A stretch of DNA of 7,663 bases, from the NCBI GenBank assembly GCA_021798075.1, contig JAJZYO010000085.1, forward strand, positions 1 to 7,663, given 5' to 3'. The stretch comes from Actinomycetes bacterium (GTDB lineage Bacteria; Actinomycetota; Acidimicrobiia; Acidimicrobiales; Palsa-688). The notes below the pieces were generated by a model. That model saw only the letters and a list, made by a program, of their open reading frames with translations. It did no database searches and had not been told where the DNA came from. How positions within the stretch are numbered: position 1 is the stretch's first letter; every line of letters starts with the position of its first letter. Shown one piece after another: positions 1 to 4,675 of the stretch. A program made the translations under genes and the position numbers.

Positions 1-33
1 CAGCCAGCGCAATGGGGCGCCTAATCGGCGAGG

Positions 34-57
34 CCGGAACCCTCCCGGGAGGGCCGG
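34..57. terminator. Hairpin, possible terminator of a gene left of the window
   Basis: A perfect 14-bp palindrome (CCCTCCCGGGAGGG, 40-53) is flanked by CCGG on both sides (34-37 and 54-57), with an AA bulge on the left arm. The result is a GC-rich hairpin of about nine pairs. No run of T follows it, so it is not a classic intrinsic terminator, though U-poor hairpins are often proposed as terminators in actinobacteria. A short open frame enters from the left edge and stops with TAA at 22-24, so the hairpin could end that unseen gene. Termination is inferred. Confidence 0.35.
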
Positions 58-114
58 ACTTCAGGTGAGACGAAGCAGAACGCTCCTTCGCGGACCTCGT
101 GGCGGGGCCATACG

Positions 115-154
115 ACGCGTAACGCGATAACGCGTAACGCGGCTCGTCTAGGAT
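115..154 (+). promoter_or_regulatory. ATPase gene promoter with twin palindromic operator
   Basis: Two identical perfect dyads, CGCGT-A-ACGCG, lie at 116-126 and 131-141 with centres 15 bp apart. They are followed by a TANNNT-type -10 box, TAGGAT, at 149-154. Seven bases after the box is GTG (162), in frame with the ATPase, which fits a leaderless transcript starting at or next to that codon. On that model the dyads span about -46 to -21, the -35 and spacer region, and no good -35 hexamer is visible. A protein bound there would be expected to control the gene. The dyads are directly visible; regulator and mode are inferred. Confidence 0.5.
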
Positions 155-161
155 GGTGCCC

Positions 162-1289
162 GTGCCATCGACACCGAACCCGTTCCGCTACGGCTCGCCG
201 GTGACCGGTGAGAACTTCACCGGCCGCAAGTTGGAGGTCCAGGCGCTCATAGAACGGGTCACACAGGGCGTCAACGTCTCGGTAGTCTCCCCTCGTCGCT
301 ACGGCAAGACCTCGCTCCTGCTCGCGGCAGAGCGCGCGGCGGGCCGCCTCGGTGCCATCGCCGTCCACGTGAACGTGCTCCTCAACCCTGGCCCCGCCCG
401 CTTCGCCAGCGCCCTTGCCACCAGCTACGCGCGGAGCCGTCGTCACCTCCTCCGGCGCGGGGCTGCTGCCATTGCCGAGCTAAGGGGCCGGTTCCGACTC
501 GCCCCCACTTTCGAGGTGGGCGAAGACGGCCGGCCGAGGCTCAGCTTTTCCCCCTCGCTCGCCGAGCCCGACGCGATGGGCGTGCTCCAAGACGTCTACC
601 GCCTTCTGTCCGAGGACGAGCGCCAACCGGCGTTGGTACTGGACGAGTTCGACAGCATCGTCGACATCGAGCCCCGTTCGGCAGACGTGCTAAAGGGGCT
701 GGCTGACACGTACCCCCGGGTGTCGCTCGTCGTCGCGGGGAGCCGCAGGCGGATGATGGAGCGCCTAGTCCGAATACACGGTGCGCCGCTCTACGGCATG
801 ACCCAGCCGATCGCGCTCGGGCCGATCGACCCCTCGACGATGGCCCGCCACCTCGTCCGGCGAGCGGCGCGCGGTGGCAAGAAGATGCCGGCAGCCATCG
901 CCGAGGCCATCGTCAGCCGAGCCGGCCCCGTGCCGAACGACATCCAGCACCTCGCCTTCGAGACCTTCGCCGTGGCGGGCGAAGTCATCTCCTTCGACGA
1001 CATCGACCTGGGCATGGACCGGGCCGTCGCCCTCAACGAAGCCACCTACACCGAGGCATGGGAGCAACGCTCGCCCGTGCAAAGAAGGGTGCTCGCCGCC
1101 CTGGCGCGCGAAGCCGCCGCGGAGCCTTTTGGGCGCGGCTTTGCACGACGGACGGGGCTGGCGCCGTCCACGGTGCAGAGAGCCATCGAGGCCTTGGCCA
1201 GTGACGACTGGGTCGTCGCCACGGAGGGCAGGTGGCACCTGACGGACCCCGTCTTCACTCGGTGGGTGAGCTCGCTCGACCGGCAATAG
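162..1289 (+). CDS. AAA-type ATPase with C-terminal winged helix (archaeal-type ATPase family)
   Basis: Predicted cytoplasmic ATPase of about 375 residues. It resembles the PF01637-type (MNS/STAND-related) ATPases first noted in archaea. Residues 6-23 carry the family's lead-in (NPFRYGSPVTGENFTGR). The P-loop is SPRRYGKTS with G48, K49 and T50. Walker B is ALVLDEFDS with D161 and E162. A sensor-like VVAGSRRR follows, and residues 303-375 form a winged helix (LAPSTVQRAIEALASDDW, then a wing ending WHLTDPVF). Family members pair NTP hydrolysis with DNA or protein binding, but most have no defined role, and none can be assigned here. I chose GTG at 162 because a TAGGAT -10 box ends seven bases before it; ATG at 153 is in frame and would add three residues, but it overlaps that box. 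The gene stands alone, with no partner gene beside it. Confidence 0.9.
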   Translation: MPSTPNPFRYGSPVTGENFTGRKLEVQALIERVTQGVNVSVVSPRRYGKTSLLLAAERAAGRLGAIAVHVNVLLNPGPARFASALATSYARSRRHLLRRGAAAIAELRGRFRLAPTFEVGEDGRPRLSFSPSLAEPDAMGVLQDVYRLLSEDERQPALVLDEFDSIVDIEPRSADVLKGLADTYPRVSLVVAGSRRRMMERLVRIHGAPLYGMTQPIALGPIDPSTMARHLVRRAARGGKKMPAAIAEAIVSRAGPVPNDIQHLAFETFAVAGEVISFDDIDLGMDRAVALNEATYTEAWEQRSPVQRRVLAALAREAAAEPFGRGFARRTGLAPSTVQRAIEALASDDWVVATEGRWHLTDPVFTRWVSSLDRQ

Positions 1290-1412
1290 CCATTTTGGCC
1301 CGTGGGCTCTAGCTGCCGGCCGAGAGGACACTTCGCCCGGCCACACTTCCCCTGTGCTCGGTCCAGACCGGCGTTGCGAGCGGCCGGTAGCGGCAATTGG
1401 TTAGGGGGGTCG

Positions 1413-1583
1413 TTAGGCGGCGCAGCGGGAATTTCGCATAGAGTTTTCTACGCCCCTGCCGGTGCTGACGCGAGCAAGCCGCGCCACGACCTTGCCTCGG
1501 CGGACGATCGTGAAACGTTCACCTCGGTGCACTACTGCGTCAAGGATGTCGGAGAAGCTCCGGGCCGCTTCGGTTGCACTCAC
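1413..1583 (-). CDS. Phd/YefM-type antitoxin, short at the C terminus, no toxin partner
   Basis: A 56-residue minus-strand frame begins VSATEAARSFSDILDAV and continues HRGERFTIVRRGKVVARL. This is the DNA-binding N-terminal pattern of the Phd/YefM antitoxin family (PF02604), which represses its own operon and neutralises a RelE-, Doc- or PIN-type toxin. Most relatives I know are about 75-90 residues; here the match fades after residue 38 and the frame stops after a basic, unfamiliar tail (NSRCAA), so the toxin-binding part looks lost or replaced. The downstream minus strand runs into the antisense of the ATPase gene and shows no toxin. GTG at 1583 is the assigned start. CTG at 1592 would add Leu-Gly-Glu, restoring the usual M-x-E-V-S-A-T spacing, and lies seven bases after a TAACCT box. 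It may be an orphan antitoxin or a decaying remnant. Confidence 0.7.
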   Translation of the reverse strand: MSATEAARSFSDILDAVVHRGERFTIVRRGKVVARLARVSTGRGVENSMRNSRCAA

Positions 1584-1595
1584 CTCACCCAGGAA

Positions 1596-1610
1596 ATCAG
1601 GTTATCAGGT
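1596..1610 (-). promoter_or_regulatory. Direct repeats and -10 box of the antitoxin gene
   Basis: On the + strand ATCAGGT occurs at 1596-1602 and again at 1604-1610, one base apart. On the minus strand the same stretch contains TAACCT (1604-1599), a TANNNT -10 box, with six bases between it and the CTG at 1592. Phd/YefM antitoxins usually bind repeats over their own promoter, so this is a reasonable autoregulatory operator. No -35 box with good spacing is visible. The repeats are seen; the binding is inferred. Confidence 0.4.
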
Positions 1611-1753
1611 CAAGACAGGACGAACCACGGCCCCTGGAGGCGCTCGACCTCGCAGGCAACTCGGTGACGGTATCTCTTGGGCCGCACGATCCTGAGCCGC
1701 TCGGCCACGACCCGGTGCTCGACGGTACACGGTGCCTTCCTGGTACACCACAT
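1610..1753 (-). CDS. Possible small ORF upstream of the antitoxin, unrecognised
   Basis: A 47-codon minus-strand frame starts at ATG 1753 and ends with TGA at 1612-1610, just before the antitoxin start. About 80% of its codons end in G or C. The product is basic (EHRVVAERLRIVRPKRYRHR in the middle) and ends GPWFVLS. I do not recognise it. There is no ribosome binding site and no clean -10 box, and the opposite strand is also open here, so it may be only a chance frame or a remnant. Confidence 0.2.
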   Translation of the reverse strand: MWCTRKAPCTVEHRVVAERLRIVRPKRYRHRVACEVERLQGPWFVLS

Positions 1754-1809
1754 CGGGCCGAGAGGGCTATGACCCAAGAGCGAGCGCAGGACCTGACCTC
1801 AGGCACGTC

Positions 1810-1815
1810 TACGGT
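1810..1815 (+). promoter_or_regulatory. -10 box of the methyltransferase gene
   Basis: TACGGT fits TANNNT and ends seven bases before ATG 1823. No Shine-Dalgarno sequence precedes that ATG, which fits a leaderless transcript. No convincing -35 box lies at the right distance upstream. This box was the main reason for choosing ATG 1823 over upstream in-frame starts. Confidence 0.45.
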
Positions 1816-1822
1816 GGGATGC

Positions 1823-2470
1823 ATGCTAGAGCACGAGCGCTACGAGGAGCGGCCTGGGGCGGCGGGGCGTGCCGCCGAGTGGGACGCGAGGTACAGGGAG
1901 CGGGAGGGGACGATGTGGAGCGGGCGGCCGAACGGCCGGCTCGTCGCCGAGGTCGCCGGGCTCAGCCCCGGCCGGGCGCTCGACGTCGGTTGCGGCGAGG
2001 GTGCCGACGCCATATGGCTCGCCGGGCGCGGTTGGGCGGTGACTGCCGTCGATATTTCCGAGGTCGCGCTCGGCCGGGCGCGCGAGGCCGCCCAGCTGGC
2101 TGGCGCCACGGTGGAATGGCTGGCCGGGGACGTCCTCGAGCTGGACTTGCCGGCTCGTTCCTTCGACTTCTTGTCGTTGCAGTACCCGTCGCTGCCCAAG
2201 GCCGCTGGTGAAGGGGCTGTGCGGAGGTTGCTCGACGCGGTGCGGCCTGGCGGGTTGGTCCTTGCCGTCTACCACGACCTCGACGACGAGCACCGCGAGC
2301 ACATGAAGGCCCAGGGCACCGACCCGGCCGACTACGTCGGTGCCGACGACCTCGCCCTGCTGCTCGGGGACGATTTCGCCATCGAGCTGCACGCAGTTGA
2401 GCCGCGCGTCGACCCGCCGCCCGGTACCCCCCACCTGACCGACGTCGTCCTCCGCGCCAGGCGCCGCTGA
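1823..2470 (+). CDS. Class I SAM-dependent methyltransferase
   Basis: Predicted soluble enzyme of 215 residues that transfers a methyl group from S-adenosylmethionine; the acceptor is unknown. It has the short N-terminal lead DARYREREGTMWSGRPN (21-37) common in small actinobacterial methyltransferases. Motif I is ALDVGCGEG (52-60). The strand-2 acidic residue is D77 in VTAVDIS, and GDVLELDL (102-109) holds the adenine-side Asp. FDFLSLQYPSL (114-124) and RPGGLVLAVYH (141-151) complete the Rossmann core. The length suits a single catalytic domain without a fused partner. The frame is open further upstream (ATG at 1769 and 1574), but the family match starts only after 1823 and a TACGGT box precedes it, so I used 1823. 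The sequence resembles UbiG/TehB-like small-molecule methyltransferases, but neither substrate can be claimed. It is transcribed alone. Confidence 0.92.
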   Translation: MLEHERYEERPGAAGRAAEWDARYREREGTMWSGRPNGRLVAEVAGLSPGRALDVGCGEGADAIWLAGRGWAVTAVDISEVALGRAREAAQLAGATVEWLAGDVLELDLPARSFDFLSLQYPSLPKAAGEGAVRRLLDAVRPGGLVLAVYHDLDDEHREHMKAQGTDPADYVGADDLALLLGDDFAIELHAVEPRVDPPPGTPHLTDVVLRARRR

Positions 2471-2634
2471 GCGTGGCTCCGGGCAGCATCCACGCAAAGC
2501 GCTTGCAGCTAGTTACAGGCGGAAGTCGTGGACCCGACGGTACGCTAAACGTCCTGGGCCGCCGGACCTTGGTACCCATTGCACCGAGCGTTGATTTTCC
2601 AATCGGGAAACGGTTCGTGGCGAAACTGGGCCGC

Positions 2635-2673
2635 ACGGGCTAGGGGCCCGTCCGATCGCTTGGGTAACTTTTT
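2635..2673 (+). terminator. Weak terminator-like hairpin after the methyltransferase
   Basis: ACGGGC (2635-2640) and GCCCGT (2646-2651) form a six-pair stem around a TAGGG loop. A CTTTTT tract lies some 18 bases further on. The gap between stem and T tract is longer than in a normal intrinsic terminator, and the hairpin is about 165 bases past the stop codon, so the call is weak. It could also be part of the leader region before the next promoter. Confidence 0.25.
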
Positions 2674-2690
2674 GCTTCCTCTTCGACGTC

Positions 2691-2720
2691 TTGGCCTTCT
2701 TCGCACCAGGACGCTAGGGT
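2691..2720 (+). promoter_or_regulatory. Promoter of the MBL-fold hydrolase gene (-35 and -10)
   Basis: TTGGCC (2691-2696) and TAGGGT (2715-2720) are separated by 18 bases and match sigma-70-type -35 and -10 boxes reasonably well. The -10 box ends six bases before ATG 2727, so transcription would start at the ATG itself, giving a leaderless mRNA. This is the most complete promoter in the window. Confidence 0.6.
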
Positions 2721-2726
2721 CCGTCC

Positions 2727-3779
2727 ATGTGCGACGACCACTGGTCCGCAGTGCCGCAGACGACCGGGCAAACCGAGGCCCCAAGACTGCAGATCCTCCC
2801 TCTCCAGCCCGTTGACGAGGTAACCGTCACCACCTTGGTCGACAACGTCACCGACGCCCTCGCCACAGACCAGGGACCGGCCAAGCGCCCGCCGGCACAC
2901 AACGGCGCCAGGGTGGCGAACCGGGTTGGGCTCGAAGGTTGGAGCAGCGACGCCCTGGTCGCCGAGCACGGCTTTTCCGCACTGGTCACCGTACGGACAG
3001 GCACTAACACCCGCCGGCTCCTCTTCGACGCCGGGGTCAGCCCGACCGGGATGGTCGAGAATATGCGCCGCCTGGAAGTCGACCCCAAGGGGGTCGATAC
3101 CGTGGTGCTGAGCCACGGCCACTACGACCACGTCACCGGGCTCGATGGCTTCTTGCAGGCAGTTGGCGGGGTCGCCGGCTTGCCCTTGGTCGTGCACCCG
3201 GACCTGTGGCTGCGCCGGCGCCTGGTGGTGAAGGGCCGCGAGCCGTTCGAGATCCCCACCCCGAGCCGCTCTGCCCTCGAAGGCGGAGGCTTCACGGTCG
3301 TCGAGGACCGACACCCGAGCCTCCTGCTCGACGGGCGCGTGCTCGTCACCGGCGAGGTGCCGCGGGTCACCGCCTTCGAGACCGGGTTGCCGACCCAGCA
3401 GGCCTGGCGAGGAGGTGCCTGGCAGCCCGACCCCATGGTGGCAGACGACCAGGCCCTCGTGGCGAACCTACGAGGAAGGGGGCTCGTGGTCCTGACAGGC
3501 TGTGGTCATGCCGGCATCGTGAACATCACCCGCTGGGCCAGCCAACTGACCGGCATAGGCACCGTCTGTGCGGTGATGGGCGGCTTCCACCTGAACGGGC
3601 CGTTGTTCTCCGCTGCGATCCCCGAGGTCGTGGGCGCCCTCGGGCAGCTAGGCCCCGAGGTGGTGCTGCCCGCTCACTGCACCGGCTGGCCAGCTCAGTT
3701 GGCGCTCGCGACCGCCCTGCCGGGTGCCTTCGTGCAGAACACGGTCGGCACCAAGGTGACGCTCTCTGGGTTGGCTTGA
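2727..3779 (+). CDS. Metallo-beta-lactamase-fold hydrolase, COG1237 type
   Basis: Predicted cytoplasmic metal-dependent hydrolase of 350 residues. The signature SHGHYDHVTGL (129-139) gives metal ligands H130, H132, D134 and H135. Further family blocks are LLFDAG (98-103), VTGEVPR (207-213), LTGCGHAGIVN (256-266, H261), MGGFHL (284-289, H288) and PAHCTG (315-320, H317). The GCGHAGIVN and PAHCTG blocks point to the COG1237 group, which includes archaeal proteins annotated as dihydropterin-ribofuranosylaminobenzene phosphate synthase in methanopterin synthesis. Many bacterial members have no proven substrate, so that name should not be transferred. About 30 residues precede the core (starting near VTVTTLVDN), longer than I would expect; no signal peptide is visible. 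ATG 2727 sits exactly at the predicted transcription start. The gene is monocistronic and converges on the Smr gene. Confidence 0.9.
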   Translation: MCDDHWSAVPQTTGQTEAPRLQILPLQPVDEVTVTTLVDNVTDALATDQGPAKRPPAHNGARVANRVGLEGWSSDALVAEHGFSALVTVRTGTNTRRLLFDAGVSPTGMVENMRRLEVDPKGVDTVVLSHGHYDHVTGLDGFLQAVGGVAGLPLVVHPDLWLRRRLVVKGREPFEIPTPSRSALEGGGFTVVEDRHPSLLLDGRVLVTGEVPRVTAFETGLPTQQAWRGGAWQPDPMVADDQALVANLRGRGLVVLTGCGHAGIVNITRWASQLTGIGTVCAVMGGFHLNGPLFSAAIPEVVGALGQLGPEVVLPAHCTGWPAQLALATALPGAFVQNTVGTKVTLSGLA

Positions 3780-3799
3780 GGGTCCCGGGAGCCCGGCCC
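3780..3799 (+). terminator. Hairpin right after the MBL hydrolase stop codon
   Basis: GGG (3780-3782) pairs with CCC (3797-3799), and CCGG (3785-3788) pairs with CCGG (3793-3796) around a GAGC loop, with a two-base TC bulge on the left arm. The hairpin begins on the base after the TGA. No T tract follows. Its position between two convergent genes supports a terminator role, which is inferred. Confidence 0.4.
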
Positions 3800-3841
3800 T
3801 TGCATTACCTGCGCAAGGACCTGTTGGTGCCAAAACGCCTG

Positions 3842-4099
3842 TCATTTCCATCGGAAATGGACGAACACCCGCCCGAAGTTGTCCTCGTCTTTTTCCACCC
3901 GGTGGTAGAGCGCCTTGACCTCTTTTTGACCGAGGAACCTAAGCACCCGCTTCTTCAACTGGCCTGAGCCCTTGCCCGGGACGATCTCGACTTCACTTGC
4001 CTTTATGCGGACGGCCTCGTTGATGATGTCCTGGAGCGCCCGGTCGATCAAGTCGCCTCGGTTGTAGATCTCGTGCAGGTCGAGCTTGAGCTTCGCCAC
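3842..4099 (-). CDS. Stand-alone Smr-domain protein (MutS2/Smr family)
   Basis: An 85-residue minus-strand protein consisting of little more than one Smr domain. It opens with KLKLDLHE (3-10; D7 and H9 of the DLH motif). It carries the glycine loop PGKGSG (41-46) and the conserved block LKKRVLRFL (48-56), and ends with FGRVFVHFRWK (75-85). Smr domains bind and cut nucleic acid; larger members act on DNA junctions or on mRNA at stalled ribosomes. Short actinobacterial versions like this one are, as far as I know, unassigned. The first residue of the usual HGxGxG loop is Pro here. GTG 4099 was chosen because TAATGT ends seven bases before it and the family match begins there. ATG 4123 is in frame, would add eight residues, and cannot be excluded. 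It converges on the MBL hydrolase gene. Confidence 0.85.
   Translation of the reverse strand: MAKLKLDLHEIYNRGDLIDRALQDIINEAVRIKASEVEIVPGKGSGQLKKRVLRFLGQKEVKALYHRVEKDEDNFGRVFVHFRWK
3843..3859. terminator. Perfect 7-bp hairpin over the end of the Smr gene
   Basis: CATTTCC (3843-3849) and GGAAATG (3853-3859) form a perfect stem with an ATC loop. It covers the last codons and part of the stop of the Smr gene, and faces the hairpin after the convergent MBL gene about 45 bases away. There is no T tract on either side. It might act in termination or mRNA end protection, or it may be coincidental because the bases also encode Phe-Arg-Trp-Lys. Confidence 0.3.
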
Positions 4100-4106
4100 C
4101 GCTCTG

Positions 4107-4112
4107 ACATTA
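4107..4112 (-). promoter_or_regulatory. -10 box of the Smr gene
   Basis: Read on the minus strand, TAATGT fits TANNNT and lies seven bases before GTG 4099, matching the leaderless spacing of the other genes here. The -35 region falls inside the 10-bp tandem repeat at 4121-4140 and has no consensus hexamer. Confidence 0.45.
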
Positions 4113-4120
4113 CCCTGAGG

Positions 4121-4140
4121 CATCCGCTCGCATCCGCTCG
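4121..4140. repeat. Exact 10-bp tandem duplication upstream of the Smr gene
   Basis: CATCCGCTCG occurs twice in a row (4121-4130 and 4131-4140). On the minus strand each copy ends with an ATG (4123 and 4133) in different frames. The ATG at 4133 opens a seven-codon frame that stops with TAA inside the predicted -10 box. The repeat spans about -22 to -41 relative to GTG 4099, one helical turn per unit. It may be a promoter element or a replication-slippage product. Confidence 0.6.
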
Positions 4141-4453
4141 GAAGGCAGGGGGCGTTCTCTCGTCTTTGACCGGTCATTACCAAGGCGCAAAAGGTGGCCC
4201 CCCTGGCACTAGCCCACGATCCGGTAACTCACCCCGATCGCCGTCTCTATCACCTGGGGTCCGGTCAGTGCCGACTAAGGCGGGAGCGGTCGAGCGCCGA
4301 GGCCGAGCCCGTCCAGCCTTTCTTCGGGCGAGGCGACCCCGCTCACCATGAGCACCATCGAGCGTTCACCGGCGGAGCTCACCATCCGGCAGAGCACGCC
4401 GCCCGGGACGCCTGGGAGCGTGCCAGGGGACAGGAGGCCTGCGGGAGCCAGGT
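4141..4453. other. Intergenic stretch with no firm gene
   Basis: This 313-bp stretch between the Smr promoter region and the possible small ORF at 4454 shows no RNA gene, insertion sequence or clear promoter. The only frame with an ordinary-looking beginning is ATG 4348 (+ strand, MSTIERSPAELTI), which continues 55 codons to TGA at 4513-4515. It becomes proline- and arginine-rich, without a ribosome binding site or a -10 box at leaderless spacing. Other frames are open but look like GC-driven chance ORFs. Confidence 0.4.
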
Positions 4454-4675
4454 GTGGAACCCGTCGATCCCGCTACCAAGCAGGTGGACCAGACCGGCTC
4501 CGCCGAAACGAGTGACACCCTCTGGACCACCCCACTGGCCGACGATGTGACCTTCGGCCCTGCCCGCGCCCGGAAATGCACAGCGAAGGCCGACCGCGTG
4601 GTTGTGGAACCGGCGCTGGTGGCGACAAGTTTGAATAGAGGCGTGAGACCGATTAGCAAGCCAAGCACGATATGA
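4454..4675 (+). CDS. Possible small ORF overlapping the esterase start by ATGA
   Basis: A GTG-initiated frame of 73 codons ends with TGA at 4673-4675, overlapping the esterase ATG (4672-4674) as ATGA. Such overlaps often signal translational coupling. By hand count the first 57 codons show roughly 79% G/C at position 3 against about half at position 2, which looks coding. The product (EPVDPATKQVDQTGSAETSD near the start) has no signal peptide, membrane segment or motif I know. No ribosome binding site or -10 box precedes the GTG, the frame is open back to 4352, and the last 16 codons are less GC-biased. It could be a real small protein, the end of a frameshifted gene (compare ATG 4348, one frame away), or chance. 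Confidence 0.3.
   Translation: MEPVDPATKQVDQTGSAETSDTLWTTPLADDVTFGPARARKCTAKADRVVVEPALVATSLNRGVRPISKPSTI
4631..4659 (+). promoter_or_regulatory. Weak candidate promoter of the esterase gene
   Basis: TTGAAT (4631-4636) and TAGCAA (4654-4659) are 17 bases apart, the ideal spacing, but the -10 match is poor because it lacks the final T. Transcription would start about six bases before ATG 4672. This differs from the TANNNT boxes of the other genes, so the call is tentative. Confidence 0.25.

Noticed and set aside
1..24. Open frame entering from the left edge and ending in TAA (last residues QPAQWGA)
   Set aside because: Seven codons are too few to call a gene end; mentioned only as the possible gene served by the hairpin at 34-57.
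765..1346. 193-codon minus-strand ORF opposite the ATPase, as a possible toxin partner for the antitoxin
   Set aside because: It is antisense to the winged helix and part of the ATPase core, and has no RelE, Doc or PIN features.
1302..1695. Two overlapping + strand ORFs of 121 and 77 codons in the gap after the ATPase
   Set aside because: Their Arg/Ser/Thr-rich translations are antisense to the antitoxin-like frame, which gives a recognisable protein on the other strand.
1574..1822. N-terminal extension of the methyltransferase by 83 codons
   Set aside because: The frame is open, but the sequence has no family similarity, and a -10 box with correct spacing precedes ATG 1823.
3206..3967. 253-codon + strand ORF across the MBL gene and the Smr gene end
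   Set aside because: It is an out-of-frame shadow of the MBL gene, with an Arg/Pro-rich translation typical of GC-rich chance frames.
1290..4671. tRNA, small RNA, riboswitch or CRISPR in the larger gaps
   Set aside because: I found no T-loop-like GGTTCGAATCC motif, no regularly spaced long repeats and no familiar riboswitch core; short repeats are listed separately.
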